A DNA stretch of 64,000 bases from Achromobacter seleniivolatilans (GTDB taxonomy: Bacteria > Pseudomonadota > Gammaproteobacteria > Burkholderiales > Burkholderiaceae_B), in contig NZ_CP132976.1 in NCBI RefSeq assembly GCF_030864005.1, positions 2,728,001-2,792,000 on the forward strand, in the 5' to 3' direction. Each line of letters starts with the position of its first letter. The first letter of the stretch is position 1. The translations under genes were made by a program, and so were the position numbers. Shown here piece after piece: positions 43,771-55,014 of this stretch. The notes beneath the pieces are model-generated. The model searched no databases, was not told where the DNA came from, and worked only from the letters and a program-made list of their open reading frames with translations.

Positions 43771-45057
43771 TTAATGAGAGGCGAGCGCGCCATAGCGGCG
43801 CGCAACGTAGTCTTCGACGATGGCCTGGAACTCTTCGGCGATATGGTCGCCTTTGAGCGTAACCGTACGCTCGCCGTCCACGAATACCGGCGCCGCGGGC
43901 ACTTCGCCCGTTCCCGGCAGACTGATTCCGATATCGGCATGACGGCTTTCGCCCGGCCCATTGACCACACAGCCCATGACCGCGACGTTCATGCTTTCGA
44001 CGCCGGGGTACTGCGCCTTCCAGACCGGCATCTGGCGACGCAGGTAGGACTGGATGCTATCAGCAAGCTCTTGGAAGAACGTGCTGCTGGTGCGGCCACA
44101 CCCAGGACACGCCACCACCATCGGGGTGAACGCGCGCAGGCCCATCGTTTGCAGGATTTCTTGCGCCACGATGGCTTCCCGGGTGCGATCGCCGCCGGGT
44201 TCGGGGGTGAGCGAAATGCGAATGGTGTCGCCGATGCCCTGTTGCAGCAGCACGGCCAGCGCGGCGGTGGAAGCCACAATGCCTTTGCTGCCCATGCCGG
44301 CTTCAGTCAAGCCCAAATGCAGCGGATAGTCACAACGCGCGGACAGGTCGCGATAGACCGCGATCAGGTCCTGCACATGGCTCACCTTGCACGACAAAAT
44401 AATAGCGTCGCGGCTCAGGCCGAGTTCTTCGGCGCGCTGCGCATTCGTGATGGCCGAAACAACAAGCGCATCACGCATCACCGCCTGCGCTTCCCACGGC
44501 TGCGCGCGGCGGCTGTTTTCATCCATTTTGCGCGCCATCAGCTCGTGATCCAGGCTGCCCCAGTTCACGCCAATGCGCACCGGCTTGCCGTAACGGCAAG
44601 CCACATCAATCATTTGCGCGAAGTTATCGTCACGCCGCTTGCCGCCGCCCATGTTGCCCGGATTGATCCGGTACTTGGACAAGGCTTGCGCGCATTCCGG
44701 AAACTGCGTCAACAGCTTGTGGCCGTTGTAGTGAAAGTCGCCGACGAGCGGCACATTCACGCCCATGCGGTCGAGCTGCTCGCGAATGGCGACGACTTCA
44801 CGAGCCGCTTCGGGCGTGTTCACCGTGATCCGAACCAGCTCGGAACCGGCCAGCGCCAGTTCCTTGACCTGAATCGCCGTGGCGATGGCGTCAGCCGTGT
44901 CGGTGTTGGTCATGGACTGCACCACGACCGGGGCGTCGCCGCCCACCATCACAACACGGTCGCCCCACTTCACCGCAACCGAACGTGTGGCGCGGCGTAG
45001 CGCTGCCCCCACGGAGGGAGGCGGCGCATCCTGGCAAGGCAAAGAAGAATCTTGCAT
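43771..45057 (-). CDS. ispG: IspG, hydroxymethylbutenyl diphosphate synthase
   Basis: A 428-residue MEP-pathway enzyme that turns MEcPP into HMBPP. It has [46 protein letters not shown] and the 4Fe-4S ligands in CPGCGRT and [17 protein letters not shown] 45057 gives the expected length; the frame stays open upstream into rodZ but is not conserved-looking. Confidence 0.96.
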   Translation of the reverse strand: MQDSSLPCQDAPPPSVGAALRRATRSVAVKWGDRVVMVGGDAPVVVQSMTNTDTADAIATAIQVKELALAGSELVRITVNTPEAAREVVAIREQLDRMGVNVPLVGDFHYNGHKLLTQFPECAQALSKYRINPGNMGGGKRRDDNFAQMIDVACRYGKPVRIGVNWGSLDHELMARKMDENSRRAQPWEAQAVMRDALVVSAITNAQRAEELGLSRDAIILSCKVSHVQDLIAVYRDLSARCDYPLHLGLTEAGMGSKGIVASTAALAVLLQQGIGDTIRISLTPEPGGDRTREAIVAQEILQTMGLRAFTPMVVACPGCGRTSSTFFQELADSIQSYLRRQMPVWKAQYPGVESMNVAVMGCVVNGPGESRHADIGISLPGTGEVPAAPVFVDGERTVTLKGDHIAEEFQAIVEDYVARRYGALASH

Positions 45058-45071
45058 CGATGGAACCGGGT

Positions 45072-45566
45072 TTACTTGGCGGGCTTCTGCAGCCAGTCGA
45101 ACGGCAGCCAATGCTGCGGCAACCAGCCTTGCCAGAAGGCATACGCCACGCCGGCAGCCAGCACCAGCACAATGGCGATCAGCCATCCCCACGACGTCGA
45201 CGACGAACGGTCGTCATCGGCGCTGGACTGAGGGATGGAATGCGCCGAATGCAAGGCGCCGGGGCTCAGTTTCACCGGACCGGTGACACGGGCCTTCGGG
45301 TCCAGCGAATCGACGATAGCCTGCGAATCGGCGCCAAGCAGGCGCGCGTAGTTGCGGACCAGGCCGCGCAGGGAAACGCCGGTGGGCAAGTCAGCCCACG
45401 CTTCGTTTTCAAGGGCTTCGATCTGCTTGGTGGAAAACTTGATGCGGCTGGACACTTCATCTAACGACCAGCCTTTGGACTCGCGCAACGAACGCAATGC
45501 CGAGCCCACGTTGCCCGCAGCGCTGGCGGACGTTTCAGAAACTGCAGAAGCGAAATCCTGCGTCAT
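45072..45566 (-). CDS. rodZ: RodZ-like protein lacking the C-terminal domain
   Basis: A 164-residue protein. Residues 20-90 are the Xre-like helix-turn-helix ([31 protein letters not shown], then [13 protein letters not shown]) seen in RodZ. A membrane segment follows (about 126-145). Only about 19 residues lie beyond it, so the usual periplasmic DUF4115 domain is absent. RodZ links MreB to the cell-wall machinery. It overlaps rlmN by 4 bp and ispG follows 14 bp on. Confidence 0.85.
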   Translation of the reverse strand: MTQDFASAVSETSASAAGNVGSALRSLRESKGWSLDEVSSRIKFSTKQIEALENEAWADLPTGVSLRGLVRNYARLLGADSQAIVDSLDPKARVTGPVKLSPGALHSAHSIPQSSADDDRSSSTSWGWLIAIVLVLAAGVAYAFWQGWLPQHWLPFDWLQKPAK

Positions 45567-46717
45567 GCATGCACCTGTTTAATTGGTATGGTCTGGCGCT
45601 GTGCGGCATTGCGCTCGGTAATCCGAGTGCGGTCCCGCACCTCTCCGGCCAGTTGACCACAAGCTGCATCGATATCGTCACCCCGGGTCTTACGGACGGT
45701 GGTGATGATGCCAGCGTCCATCAGACGCTGGGCAAACACCTTGACGCGCGCAGAGTTGGAGCGCTTCAAGCCCGACTCGGGGAAGGGATTGAACGGAATC
45801 AGATTGAGCTTGCAGCGGATCTGGCGTGCAATTTGGATCAGTTCCTTGGCATGCTGGTCGGTATCGTTAATGCCGTCCAGCATGCAGTATTCAAATGTGA
45901 TGAAGTCGCGCGGGGCAAACGCCAGGTAGCGCTCACACGCCGCAATCAACTCCTTCAGCGGGTATTTCTTGTTCAGCGGCACCAGCTCGTCGCGCAGCGC
46001 GTCATTCGGCGCATGCAACGACACAGCCAGCGCCACCGGACAGTCCTGCGACAGGCGGTCCATCATGGGGACGACGCCCGACGTGGACACCGTGACGCGG
46101 CGGCGCGACAGGCCATAGGCATTGTCGTCCAGCATCAGTCGCAGGGCGGGCAGCACTTGATCGTAGTTGAGCAGGGGTTCGCCCATGCCCATCATGACCA
46201 CATTGCTGATGACGCGGGTATCTTCGGTGGCCTTGGCGCTGGCAAGGCGCGCCGTGCCGATATCGGCTTCCAGCACACGCTTGGCCCACCACAGCTGGCC
46301 GATAATTTCGCTGGTCTTCAGATTGCGGTTAAAGCCCTGATGCCCGGTCGAGCAAAAGCGGCAATTCACCACGCAACCGGCTTGACTGGAAATGCACAGG
46401 GTGCCGCGATCGTCTTCGGGAATGAAGACGGTTTCGATGGCATTGCCCTGCCCCACATCGAACAGCCACTTGCGCGTGCCGTCAGTCGAGCGTTGCTCGA
46501 TATTGACGGGCAAGGCTTCAATGCAGCAGTTCGACGCGAGCTGGCCGCGAAATTCGCGGGCCAGATCGGTCATGGCGTCGAAAGAATCGGCGCCCCGCTG
46601 GTGCATCCAGCGTTGCAGCTGGCGAGCGCGAAACGGCTTGCCGCCCCACTGCCCGACAAGTTCGGACAGGGCGGAGCCATCCAGCCCCAGCAGATTGATT
46701 CGTTCGACGGATTCCAT
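45563..46717 (-). CDS. rlmN: 23S rRNA/tRNA adenine-C2 methyltransferase RlmN
   Basis: A 384-residue radical SAM enzyme. The N-terminal helical domain ([16 protein letters not shown]) is followed by [22 protein letters not shown] with the CxxxCxxC cluster, [11 protein letters not shown] and [10 protein letters not shown]. The second catalytic Cys is in [18 protein letters not shown]. It methylates A2503 of 23S rRNA and A37 of some tRNAs. It starts 44 bp after ndk. Confidence 0.97.
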   Translation of the reverse strand: MESVERINLLGLDGSALSELVGQWGGKPFRARQLQRWMHQRGADSFDAMTDLAREFRGQLASNCCIEALPVNIEQRSTDGTRKWLFDVGQGNAIETVFIPEDDRGTLCISSQAGCVVNCRFCSTGHQGFNRNLKTSEIIGQLWWAKRVLEADIGTARLASAKATEDTRVISNVVMMGMGEPLLNYDQVLPALRLMLDDNAYGLSRRRVTVSTSGVVPMMDRLSQDCPVALAVSLHAPNDALRDELVPLNKKYPLKELIAACERYLAFAPRDFITFEYCMLDGINDTDQHAKELIQIARQIRCKLNLIPFNPFPESGLKRSNSARVKVFAQRLMDAGIITTVRKTRGDDIDAACGQLAGEVRDRTRITERNAAQRQTIPIKQVHA

Positions 46718-46761
46718 GACCTGGGTAACGCTAAAAATCTAAAACAGTGCTTTCGCGAAAA

Positions 46762-47187
46762 TCAACGGCTGTGGATGTTGATTTCGGGGAAGAAGAAAGC
46801 GATTTCGACAGCAGCCGTTTCCGGAGCGTCGGAACCATGAACAGCGTTGGCGTCGATGCTGTCAGCGAAGTCGGCGCGAATGGTGCCGGCAGCGGCCTTC
46901 TTCGGGTCGGTTGCGCCCATCAGGTCGCGGTTCTTCAGGATGGCTTCTTCGCCTTCCAGCACTTGCACGAAGACCGGGCCCGAGATCATGAAATCGACCA
47001 GGTCCTTGAAGAAGGGGCGTTCCGAGTGCACAGCGTAGAAACGCTCGGCGTCGGCACGCGACAGTTGCGCCAGACGGGCGGCGATGACCTTCAGGCCGGC
47101 TTGCTCGAAGCGGCCGACGATCTGACCGATGACGTTCTTGGCGACGGCGTCGGGCTTGATGATCGAGAGGGTACGTTGAATGGACAT
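46762..47187 (-). CDS. ndk: nucleoside diphosphate kinase
   Basis: The 141-residue product is a full [19 protein letters not shown] at the start, [18 protein letters not shown] and the active site [12 protein letters not shown] with the phosphorylated His at about residue 117. It balances NTP pools. A GGAG site lies just before the ATG. It leads the - strand cluster and diverges from valS. Confidence 0.98.
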   Translation of the reverse strand: MSIQRTLSIIKPDAVAKNVIGQIVGRFEQAGLKVIAARLAQLSRADAERFYAVHSERPFFKDLVDFMISGPVFVQVLEGEEAILKNRDLMGATDPKKAAAGTIRADFADSIDANAVHGSDAPETAAVEIAFFFPEINIHSR

Positions 47188-47589
47188 AGGAACTCCGAAA
47201 GCTGATTTCTGACTGGTTTCTAATGAATTGCCTGGTGTGGCTCTGCACTTGTCGGCGTCAACCTAGAAGTGTCATCGCGCTATTGGCGCACAAGAGGTCC
47301 GAAACAGATGAACGTTTCGGGCCGTCCTGAACCACATGCCAAGGCAGGGATTCGGCACTGCCTACCGATTCGACACGCCCCGATTTTCGTTGCAAATTCC
47401 GCAGTATTTTCCGAAATAACTGCTTTTCAGCAACTATTTCTGAAGGAATCCTCAATGAATTCAGGGACTTCTAAAAGGTTTACAGTAACCCGGTATTCTA
47501 ACACGCTGAGAAGACCGCAATACATCTTAAAATGAGCGGTTTGCTGCCCGTATCCCTACGCCGGGCGCCCTGTTTGCCGGAACCCTGTA
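47188..47589. other. divergent ndk-valS intergenic region
   Basis: This 402-bp gap must hold the two divergent promoters. On the - strand TTGACG near 47263 is a possible -35 for ndk but no good -10 follows. On the + side TATTCT (47492-47497) lacks a good -35 at the right spacing. No gene, tRNA or terminator is supported. Confidence 0.6.
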
Positions 47590-50484
47590 ATGACTCAAGC
47601 TGCTCCCCCGAACGCCGCGAACCCCGCGAGCGATACCCCGGAACTCTCCAAGAGCTTCGAACCCTCCGAATTGGAATCCCGCTGGTACGCCGAGTGGGAC
47701 AAGCGCGGGTACTTCACGGCGGGCCAGCATGTAAAAACGGGGACGGAAAGCCAGCCCTACGTGATTCAGTTCCCGCCGCCCAACGTGACGGGCACGCTGC
47801 ACATGGGCCATGCCTTCAACCAGACCATCATGGACGGTCTGGTCCGTTACCGCCGCATGTCGGGCGACGATACCGTCTTTATCCCTGGCACCGACCATGC
47901 CGGCATCGCGACGCAGATCGTTGTTGAAAGACAGCTGGATGCGCAGAAGGTTTCCCGCCACGACCTCGGCCGCGAGAAATTCGTGGAGAAAGTCTGGGAA
48001 TGGAAAGAAAAGTCCGGCAGCGCCATCACTGAGCAGGTCCGCCGCCTTGGTGCGTCCGCAGATTGGCCGCGTGAATACTTCACCATGGACGACCGCATGT
48101 CGCGCGGCGTGGTGGAGACCTTTGTTCGCCTGCATAAACAGGGACTGATCTACCGCGGAAAGCGCCTCGTCAATTGGGACCCGAAGCTGCTGACCGCCGT
48201 GTCCGACCTGGAAGTCCAGTCCGAAGAGACCGATGGCCACATGTGGCACATCCTGTACCCGTTCGTTGACGGACCGCAGACGATTGTCGACAAGGATGGC
48301 CAAACGATCACCCTGCGCGGCATGACCATCGCGACGACCCGCCCGGAAACCATGCTGGCCGACGGCGCGTTGTGCGTACATCCCGACGACCCTCGCTACC
48401 AGCACCTGGTCGGCAAGCAAGTCGAACTGCCGCTGTGCGACCGCAACATTCCCATCATCGCGGACGACTTCGTTGACCCCGCTTTCGGCACGGGTTGCGT
48501 CAAGATCACTGGCGCGCACGACTTCAACGACTATGCCTGCGCGATGCGCCATGATCTGCCGCTGATCGTGATCTTCACGCTCGACGCGCACATCAACGAA
48601 AACGGACCCAAGCAGTTCCAGGGCCTGGAGCGCTACGAAGCGCGTAAAGCCGTGGTCGCCCAGCTGGAAGCCGATGGCTATCTGGTCAAGATCGAGCCGC
48701 ACAAGATGATGCAGCCCAAGGGCGACCGCACCGGCGTCGTGCTTGAGCCCATGCTGACCGACCAATGGTTCGTCGCCATGAGCAAGCCCGCCCCCGAAGG
48801 CACGCTGAATCCGGGCAAGAGCATTACCGAAGTGGCGCTGGAAGTCGTGGCCGACGGCCGCATCCAGTTCTATCCCGACAACTGGACCACCATCTATAAC
48901 CAGTGGCTGAACAACATCCAGGACTGGTGCATTTCGCGCCAACTGTGGTGGGGCCACCAGATCCCGGCCTGGTATTCGGAAGACGGCCAGATCTTTGTGG
49001 CGCACGACGAAGCGGGCGCGATCGAACAGGCGCGCGCCGCCGGCGTGACGGGCGAGCTCAAGCGCGATCCCGACGTGCTGGACACCTGGTTCTCGTCGGG
49101 CCTCGTGCCCTTCACGACGCTGGGCTGGCCGGAAAATACGCCGGACCTGCAACGCTATCTGCCGTCCAGCGTGCTGGTCACGGGTTTTGACATCATCTTC
49201 TTCTGGGTCGCCCGCATGGTCATGCTGACCACGCACCTGACCGGCCAGATTCCGTTCAAGCACGTCTACGTCCACGGACTGATCCGTGATGCTGACGGCC
49301 AGAAGATGAGCAAGTCCAAGGGCAATACGCTGGACCCGGTAGACCTGATCGACGGCATTGACCTGGACGGCCTGGTCGTCAAGCGCACCTATGGCTTGAT
49401 GAACCCCAAGCAAGCCGGCGCCATCGAAAAAGCCACGCGCCGCCAGTACCCCGACGGCATCCCTGCCTTTGGCACCGATGCACTGCGTTTCACGATGGCC
49501 GCTTACGCCACGCTGGGCCGCAACATCAACTTTGACCTGAAGCGCTGCGAGGGTTATCGCAACTTCTGCAACAAGCTGTGGAACGCCACGCGCTTTGTGC
49601 TGATGAACACGGAAGGCCACGACCTGACGGGTTCGGACGGCGGCGAAACGTCGTTCGTGGACCGCTGGATCATCAGCCAGATGCAAACGCTGGAAGCCGA
49701 TGTGGCGCGCGGCTTTGCCGACTACCGTTTCGACAACATCGCCAACGCGCTGTATCGCTTCGTGTGGGACGAATACTGCGATTGGTATCTGGAACTGGCC
49801 AAGGTGCAGATCCAGACGGGCACGCCCGCCCAGCAACTGGGCACGCGCCGCACACTGATCCGCGTGCTGGAATGCGTACTGCGCCTGGCGCATCCGATCA
49901 TTCCGTTCATCACCGAAGAGCTGTGGCAAAAGGTGTCGGTGGTGGCGGGCAAGCGCAAGGAAGGCGTCGCCGACAGCGTCAGCGTGCAGCCCTACCCGCA
50001 GGCCAATCTGGCTGCCGTGGACACTGCCGCCGAAGCCAACGTGGCCGAATTGAAGGCCCAGGTCGAAGCCGTACGCGCACTGCGCGGTGAAATGAACCTG
50101 TCGCCTGCAGTCAAGGTGCCGCTGTGCGCCCAGGGCGACGCACCCACGCTCAAGCGCAACGCGCCGTATCTGGCCGCGCTGGCCAAGCTGAGCCAGGTCG
50201 ACGTGCTGGACGTACTGCCTGACGCGGGCGCACCGGTTCAGGTCGTGGGCGCCAGCCGGTTGATGCTGCACGTTGAAGTTGACGTGGCCGCCGAACGCAT
50301 ACGTTTGGACAAGGAAATCGCGCGCCTGGAAGGCGAGATCACCAAGGCCAACGGCAAGCTGTCCAACGCCAGCTTCGTCGAACGGGCGCCGGCCGCAGTG
50401 GTCGAGCAAGAAAAGGCGCGCATGGCGCAGTTTGGCGAAACCTTGCAGAAGGTGCGTGAACAGCGCGCCAAGCTGGGCGACTAA
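47590..50484 (+). CDS. valS: valyl-tRNA synthetase
   Basis: A 964-residue class I synthetase with [18 protein letters not shown] (HIGH motif as HMGH), the editing domain with [30 protein letters not shown], and [13 protein letters not shown] (KMSKS). The C terminus has a coiled-coil arm ([22 protein letters not shown]). It is the only large + strand gene in the host block here and ends at a strong terminator. Confidence 0.98.
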   Translation: MTQAAPPNAANPASDTPELSKSFEPSELESRWYAEWDKRGYFTAGQHVKTGTESQPYVIQFPPPNVTGTLHMGHAFNQTIMDGLVRYRRMSGDDTVFIPGTDHAGIATQIVVERQLDAQKVSRHDLGREKFVEKVWEWKEKSGSAITEQVRRLGASADWPREYFTMDDRMSRGVVETFVRLHKQGLIYRGKRLVNWDPKLLTAVSDLEVQSEETDGHMWHILYPFVDGPQTIVDKDGQTITLRGMTIATTRPETMLADGALCVHPDDPRYQHLVGKQVELPLCDRNIPIIADDFVDPAFGTGCVKITGAHDFNDYACAMRHDLPLIVIFTLDAHINENGPKQFQGLERYEARKAVVAQLEADGYLVKIEPHKMMQPKGDRTGVVLEPMLTDQWFVAMSKPAPEGTLNPGKSITEVALEVVADGRIQFYPDNWTTIYNQWLNNIQDWCISRQLWWGHQIPAWYSEDGQIFVAHDEAGAIEQARAAGVTGELKRDPDVLDTWFSSGLVPFTTLGWPENTPDLQRYLPSSVLVTGFDIIFFWVARMVMLTTHLTGQIPFKHVYVHGLIRDADGQKMSKSKGNTLDPVDLIDGIDLDGLVVKRTYGLMNPKQAGAIEKATRRQYPDGIPAFGTDALRFTMAAYATLGRNINFDLKRCEGYRNFCNKLWNATRFVLMNTEGHDLTGSDGGETSFVDRWIISQMQTLEADVARGFADYRFDNIANALYRFVWDEYCDWYLELAKVQIQTGTPAQQLGTRRTLIRVLECVLRLAHPIIPFITEELWQKVSVVAGKRKEGVADSVSVQPYPQANLAAVDTAAEANVAELKAQVEAVRALRGEMNLSPAVKVPLCAQGDAPTLKRNAPYLAALAKLSQVDVLDVLPDAGAPVQVVGASRLMLHVEVDVAAERIRLDKEIARLEGEITKANGKLSNASFVERAPAAVVEQEKARMAQFGETLQKVREQRAKLGD

Positions 50485-50510
50485 ACGGACCAGTTGTTGT
50501 CGCTGAACGC

Positions 50511-50540
50511 AAAAAACCCCGGACTCGCTCCGGGGTTTTT
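50511..50540. terminator. terminator after valS
   Basis: AAAAAACCCCGGA pairs with TCCGGGGTTTTT around CTCGC. It serves valS on + and, being symmetric, the oxidoreductase operon on -. Confidence 0.9.
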
Positions 50541-50566
50541 ACGTTTAGGACTATTCGCGTGCCGGA

Positions 50567-51856
50567 TCAGACACCGCCATCTGTCATCCGATACCAGGTG
50601 ACGACCGCGTTCACATACAGCCTGCGTAATCCATACAAGGGGAACGGCACGACGGGCGACAACGGCACGGGCAGCGCATTGGCGTCGCCCGTCGCCACGT
50701 ATTGAGCCATCGCTCGGCCCATACTGGTCTGCAAGCCCACGCCGCGGCCCTGGCAACCGATATCCACCAGCAACCCAGGTTGCGGCTCATGCAGATGCGG
50801 CAGGTAGTCGCGAGTAATCGCAACGCGGCCGCACCAGCGGTAGGCAAACGGCGTGCCCGCGACCTGCGGAAACATCTTCAGCATCACGCGCTCAAGATGC
50901 GCCCAGTCTTCGGGGCCCTTCGGCTCACGAAACGGACCGCGCCCGCCCATGAGCAATCGCCCCTGATGATCCAGCCGGAAGTACAGCAGCAGGTTGCGCG
51001 TGTCGGATGTGACATGACCTTCAGGGAAGATCCCTGCACGCACCGATTCCGGCAGCGGCTCGGTGGCGACCTGAAAGGTATTGGCATCGATGATCGATGT
51101 CTTCAAAGCGGGCAGAAGGTCTCCGCCATAGGCGTTCGTACACATCACCACACGATCAGCCGTGACGGTGGCGCCCCCAGCCGTGGTTGCCGTCCACTTG
51201 CCGCCATCGCGCTTAAGACCGGTGACCGGCGTTTCCGTGTGAATATCGGCGCCCGCATTCAACGCCGCGCGCGCCAATCCGCGCGCATAACTCAAGGGCT
51301 GGATAGCGCCTGCACGCTTGTCCACCCAGCCGCCCAGATACTTGTCCGTTCCCACCAGCCGGGCAACCTGCGCGCGGTCAAGCGGCTGGGCATCCGCGCC
51401 GTGGCGCGCCCATTGGGCGGCCCGGTCATGCGCCATACGCAGCGCCTCGGGATTGTGCGCGCCCTGAACCCAGCCATGGCGCACGTGTGGCACATCCATG
51501 GCATGGCGATCGATCAGGTTAAACACTGAATCCGCAGTGGCGCCAGCAAAACGAATCAGTTTCTCACCGCGCTCCTGCCCGAACATCGAGATCATTGCAT
51601 CGGGGTCGTACTTCAAACCCGGAATCACCTGGCCGCCGTTGCGGCCCGAACCTCCGAAGCCGATCTCGCGCGCTTCGAGCAACATGACTTTGACCCCGCG
51701 CTCGGCCAGATGCAACGCCGTGCTCAGACCAGCGTAGCCGCCGCCGATCACCAGCACGTCCGCTTGCGCGGATACGGTCAGCGCGTCGGTCGGCGGCGGC
51801 GCGGCCGCGGTCGCTGCCCATAACGAAGGGGAAAGAGGAAACGGCCCTTGCTGCAT
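50567..51856 (-). CDS. FAD-dependent amine/amino-acid oxidoreductase (PuuB/DAO-like)
   Basis: A 429-residue DAO-fold flavoprotein. The Rossmann FAD motif VLVIGGGYAGLSTALHLAERG is near residues 34-54, followed by LLEAREIGFGGSGRNGGQVIPG, a pattern shared with gamma-glutamylputrescine oxidase and related enzymes. The C-terminal part has GCQGRGVGLQTSMGRAMAQY. It sits downstream of an amino-acid ABC transporter and is probably the catabolic enzyme for its substrate. The exact substrate cannot be read from sequence. Confidence 0.88.
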   Translation of the reverse strand: MQQGPFPLSPSLWAATAAAPPPTDALTVSAQADVLVIGGGYAGLSTALHLAERGVKVMLLEAREIGFGGSGRNGGQVIPGLKYDPDAMISMFGQERGEKLIRFAGATADSVFNLIDRHAMDVPHVRHGWVQGAHNPEALRMAHDRAAQWARHGADAQPLDRAQVARLVGTDKYLGGWVDKRAGAIQPLSYARGLARAALNAGADIHTETPVTGLKRDGGKWTATTAGGATVTADRVVMCTNAYGGDLLPALKTSIIDANTFQVATEPLPESVRAGIFPEGHVTSDTRNLLLYFRLDHQGRLLMGGRGPFREPKGPEDWAHLERVMLKMFPQVAGTPFAYRWCGRVAITRDYLPHLHEPQPGLLVDIGCQGRGVGLQTSMGRAMAQYVATGDANALPVPLSPVVPFPLYGLRRLYVNAVVTWYRMTDGGV

Positions 51857-51865
51857 GATGATTCC

Positions 51866-52597
51866 TTACATGGGGTGCAGCACCCGGTGCAGGAAATCCT
51901 GCGTCCGAGGGTGTTGCGGATGATTCAACACTTCGCGAGCGACGCCTTGCTCAACCATGACGCCGCCATCGAAAAACATGACACGGTCGGCCACCTCTCG
52001 AGCAAAACTCATTTCGTGCGTCACGACGACCATGGTCATACCCGCTTCGGCCAGCTTGCGCATGACGCCCAGCACATCACCGACCAGCTCCGGGTCCAGG
52101 GCGGATGTGGGTTCATCAAACAGGATGGCCTTGGGCTGCATTGCCAGCGCGCGGGCAATGGCCACGCGCTGCTGCTGGCCGCCTGACAACTGCGGCGGAT
52201 GCGCATCGGCCTTGTCCGCCAGACCCACGCTGGCCAGCAGCTCGCGGCCACGCTCCAACGCCTGCGCGCGCGGTTCCTTTTTGACGTAGATCGGCCCTTC
52301 AATGACGTTTTCCAGCGCCGTGCGATGAGGAAACAGGTTGAAACGCTGAAACACCATGGCCACTTGGGTGCGGATGGACACGATGGAGGGCGCATCGGAA
52401 TCGACGAGTTCGCCATCGATGGTGATGCGTCCGGCGTTGTAGCGTTCCAGTCCATTGATGCAGCGCAGGATCGTGGACTTGCCGGAGCCGGATGGCCCGA
52501 TGACGCACACGACCTCGCCTTTGGTGACTTCGGCGTCGATGCCCTTTAGCACCTCAAGCGCGCCAAAACTCTTGCGTACCCCCTGAAGCTCGATCAT
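51866..52597 (-). CDS. polar amino-acid ABC transporter ATPase
   Basis: A 243-residue ATPase with Walker [11 protein letters not shown]-loop QRFNLFPH, signature [15 protein letters not shown], Walker [13 protein letters not shown] and the switch His in VVVTHEMSF. This is the GlnQ/HisP type. ATG 52597 gives [12 protein letters not shown] and overlaps the permease stop by 4 bp. It works with the permease and binding protein next to it. Confidence 0.95.
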   Translation of the reverse strand: MIELQGVRKSFGALEVLKGIDAEVTKGEVVCVIGPSGSGKSTILRCINGLERYNAGRITIDGELVDSDAPSIVSIRTQVAMVFQRFNLFPHRTALENVIEGPIYVKKEPRAQALERGRELLASVGLADKADAHPPQLSGGQQQRVAIARALAMQPKAILFDEPTSALDPELVGDVLGVMRKLAEAGMTMVVVTHEMSFAREVADRVMFFDGGVMVEQGVAREVLNHPQHPRTQDFLHRVLHPM

Positions 52598-53247
52598 TTG
52601 GAGGCGCTCCTTTTTTCCAGATGCCGCACCAGCATAATCAGCGGCACGCACATCACCAGATACATCAGCGCCACAAGCGAAAACACCGTCGCGTTCTTGA
52701 ACGTGGACACGGCAATCAGCTTGCCCTGCAACGCCAATTCCGCGACGGTAATGGTGGACGCCTGCGACGAATCTTTAAGCATCATGATCATGATGTTGCC
52801 GTATGGCGGCAGCACGATTTTCACGGCTTGCGGTAGCACCACGCGCCGCATCGTCATGCTCCAGCTCATACCCATGGCCATCGCGGCTTCGATCTGCCCC
52901 CGGTCAATAGCCTGAATGCCCGCGCGGAAGTTTTCAGCCTGATACGCGGAATACGCCACGCCCAGACCGATGATGGCCGCCTGCACAGCGGTCAGCGACA
53001 CGCCCATATCAGGCATCACAAAGTAGATATAGAACAGCAGCACAATGATCGGGATGCCGCGCAGCAGGTTGATCACGCCACCGCTGATACTGGACAAATA
53101 CTTGTTGCCCGACACCCGCATGAGCGCCCACACCAGCCCCAACACTGTCGAAAGCGCAAGCGATCCCAGGGTCACCAGGATCGTCAACTTGGCCCCCTGC
53201 AACAGTATCGGCAGGTACTCCGCCCAGTCTTTGAAGAGTTCCGTCAT
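52594..53247 (-). CDS. polar amino-acid ABC transporter permease
   Basis: A 217-residue HisM/GlnP-type permease with five or so membrane segments starting at [20 protein letters not shown], the EAA loop in [31 protein letters not shown], and a basic C terminus. A single permease gene suggests a homodimeric channel. ATG 53247 is chosen, with the frame open upstream. Confidence 0.94.
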   Translation of the reverse strand: MTELFKDWAEYLPILLQGAKLTILVTLGSLALSTVLGLVWALMRVSGNKYLSSISGGVINLLRGIPIIVLLFYIYFVMPDMGVSLTAVQAAIIGLGVAYSAYQAENFRAGIQAIDRGQIEAAMAMGMSWSMTMRRVVLPQAVKIVLPPYGNIMIMMLKDSSQASTITVAELALQGKLIAVSTFKNATVFSLVALMYLVMCVPLIMLVRHLEKRSASK

Positions 53248-53364
53248 AACTTCATCTACCCCAACAGGACAACACGCGCGGAATGCGCCCCGCCCGCCGG
53301 CGCGCGCATGCACGCCGGCCGGACTGATGCCATAACGCTTGGGTCGTGCGAGATCAGGCTGGCG

Positions 53365-54120
53365 TCACACGCCTTCCAGGCCCCACTTCTTCAGGATGGC
53401 GGCGATGGTGCCATCGGCCTTCAGCTTGACCAGCGCCTTGTTGATGCGATCAAGCAGCGCCGTGTCATCCTTGCGCGTTGCCAGGCCCAGGCTGCCCATG
53501 ACAGTCGGCTGGTAGGCCTGCGCCATTTTCAGATTTGGGTAGTTGCCCTGACGCAAAATGGTGGCGGCAATCGGGTAGTCCATGAAACCGCCCTGGATGC
53601 GGCCGGCATTGGCGTCGCGCATCATGTCAGGCGGGTTGTCGTAAAGCTTCACTTCCTTGAATACGCCGCTTTTCTGGATCGGTTCGACGAATGCGGTGCC
53701 GACTTGCACGCCGACCGTCATGTCTTTCATGTCCGCAAAGGCTTTGTATTCCTTGTTGTCGGTCTTCAGCACCATCAAGCCTTCGCCGTAGCGGTACACC
53801 GGGTCTGAAAAGCTCACGACCTGCTGGCGCTGCGGCGTGATGAACATGGCGGCCGACACGATGTCGATGCGCTTGGACGTCAACGATCCGATCAACGCGG
53901 AAAATGCCATGGGTTCGATCTGCACCTCGAACCCCGCTTCCTTGCCAACTGCCTTCACAATATCGACCATCACCCCTTCAATAGAGTTGGTCTTGGTATC
54001 AAGAAAGGTGAACGGACTGCCGGTGGGTGTCGACCCCACTTTCAACACCGTTTGGGCGTGAGCGCCCGCGGCCATGGACAATGCTGCAAATACAGAGACA
54101 ACCAGAGTCTTGAATTTCAT
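53365..54120 (-). CDS. amino-acid ABC transporter substrate-binding protein
   Basis: A 251-residue periplasmic protein with signal peptide MKFKTLVVSVFAALSMAAGAHA cleaved before QTVLKVG. It has the cluster 3 solute-binding pattern: FTFLDTKTNSIEGVMVDIVKAVGKEAGFEVQ, FSALIGSLTSKRIDIVSAAMF and VGVQVGTAFVEP. Its ligand is probably a polar amino acid or related amine. It lies 117 bp before the permease and after the regulator. Confidence 0.94.
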   Translation of the reverse strand: MKFKTLVVSVFAALSMAAGAHAQTVLKVGSTPTGSPFTFLDTKTNSIEGVMVDIVKAVGKEAGFEVQIEPMAFSALIGSLTSKRIDIVSAAMFITPQRQQVVSFSDPVYRYGEGLMVLKTDNKEYKAFADMKDMTVGVQVGTAFVEPIQKSGVFKEVKLYDNPPDMMRDANAGRIQGGFMDYPIAATILRQGNYPNLKMAQAYQPTVMGSLGLATRKDDTALLDRINKALVKLKADGTIAAILKKWGLEGV

Positions 54121-54231
54121 GACATATCCTCGTCGTGGCAAAGAAGTCCGGATACTGCGTTGCGGCTGCATCGCCTCTCCGGATGGCGCGATGATCCCCA
54201 GTGTCATCGCCCCGCTATGAGTGCTGCGCGC

Positions 54232-54906
54232 TTATGGCGCCTGTTGCGTATCGTCCCCCGCGGCTTGAGTGATATTGGAGATAGCCCAGATGACCTCAGT
54301 CGTCTCGGACCCGGGATTGCGCCATCGGCGCGGCGTGCTGCTGGCATAGCAGAAACTATCGCCTTCGTTGAGCAACATGACGCGGTCGCCCACCCATAGT
54401 TCCAGCGAACCCTTAAGCACCAGACCAATCTGCTCGCCCTGCCCCGTGACGAACAATTCATTGCCGGTGGAGCCGCCGGGTTCAATGGACGCCCGGCACA
54501 AATCCATGCTGCGGCACGCGGGCGGCGTGTACATCTCTTTGCTGATGCCCTTTTCCCGCAGATCGATATATCGATGTGTGCCGGCGCGCGCGACGCGGCC
54601 ATCATCTTCGCCCTGCGTGAGTTCGGCATTGCGCAGCAATGAATTCACGGACACATGAAACTCGCGAGCCAGCAGATGCAAGACCTTCACCGAAGCGGAA
54701 CTCAGCCCGCGCTCAATCTGGCTCAACAACCCTAGCGACATGCCGCAAGCGCTGGCGACGTCAGCCAATGAGCGGCGTTGCTGTTTGCGCAATTGGCGCA
54801 ACTGCTGGCCCAACCACAAATCGACAGCGGATTCCGGCCGCCCCGCCTGCGATGGCGCGGTTGGCAGTCCAGCGTGATCAAGACGTTTAAGGGCAGAGAG
54901 GCTCAT
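54232..54906 (-). CDS. XRE-family regulator with cupin domain
   Basis: A 224-residue regulator. The helix-turn-helix is at about residues 32-88 (LGQQLRQLRKQQRRSLADVASACGMSLGLLSQIERGLSSASV), and the C-terminal cupin (about 130-215) includes GQGEQIGLVLKGSLELWVGD and LLNEGDSFCYASSTPRRW. This is the PuuR-like class that senses small catabolites. It is transcribed toward the transporter and oxidase genes, so it probably controls them. A perfect dyad lies just upstream of its start. Confidence 0.92.
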   Translation of the reverse strand: MSLSALKRLDHAGLPTAPSQAGRPESAVDLWLGQQLRQLRKQQRRSLADVASACGMSLGLLSQIERGLSSASVKVLHLLAREFHVSVNSLLRNAELTQGEDDGRVARAGTHRYIDLREKGISKEMYTPPACRSMDLCRASIEPGGSTGNELFVTGQGEQIGLVLKGSLELWVGDRVMLLNEGDSFCYASSTPRRWRNPGSETTEVIWAISNITQAAGDDTQQAP

Positions 54907-54907
54907 A

Positions 54908-54935
54908 TGAAAATTTCATTTGCATGTAATTTTCA
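54908..54935. promoter_or_regulatory. dyad operator upstream of the XRE-cupin gene
   Basis: TGAAAATT (54908-54915) and AATTTTCA (54928-54935) are perfect inverted 8-mers with a 12-bp spacer, 2-29 bp before the start codon. Likely the regulator's own operator. Confidence 0.7.
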
Positions 54936-54953
54936 ATACTAAGGAGCAGAAGA

Positions 54954-54995
54954 AAGCCCCACAACCTAGGAACATCCCTAGCGGCGGTGGGGCTT
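54954..54995 (-). terminator. terminator after trmD
   Basis: On the - strand AAGCCCCAC and GTGGGGCTT form a 9-bp stem followed by TCTTCT. An inner CTAGG/CCTAG pair is also present. It separates trmD from the catabolic cassette. Confidence 0.8.
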
Positions 54996-55014
54996 ATCGA
55001 ATTTCGAAGACACC

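Noticed and set aside
42475..45000. 841-codon open frame on the + strand opposite hisS and ispG
   Set aside because: It spans two well-supported - strand genes and their gap, and no domain is recognisable.
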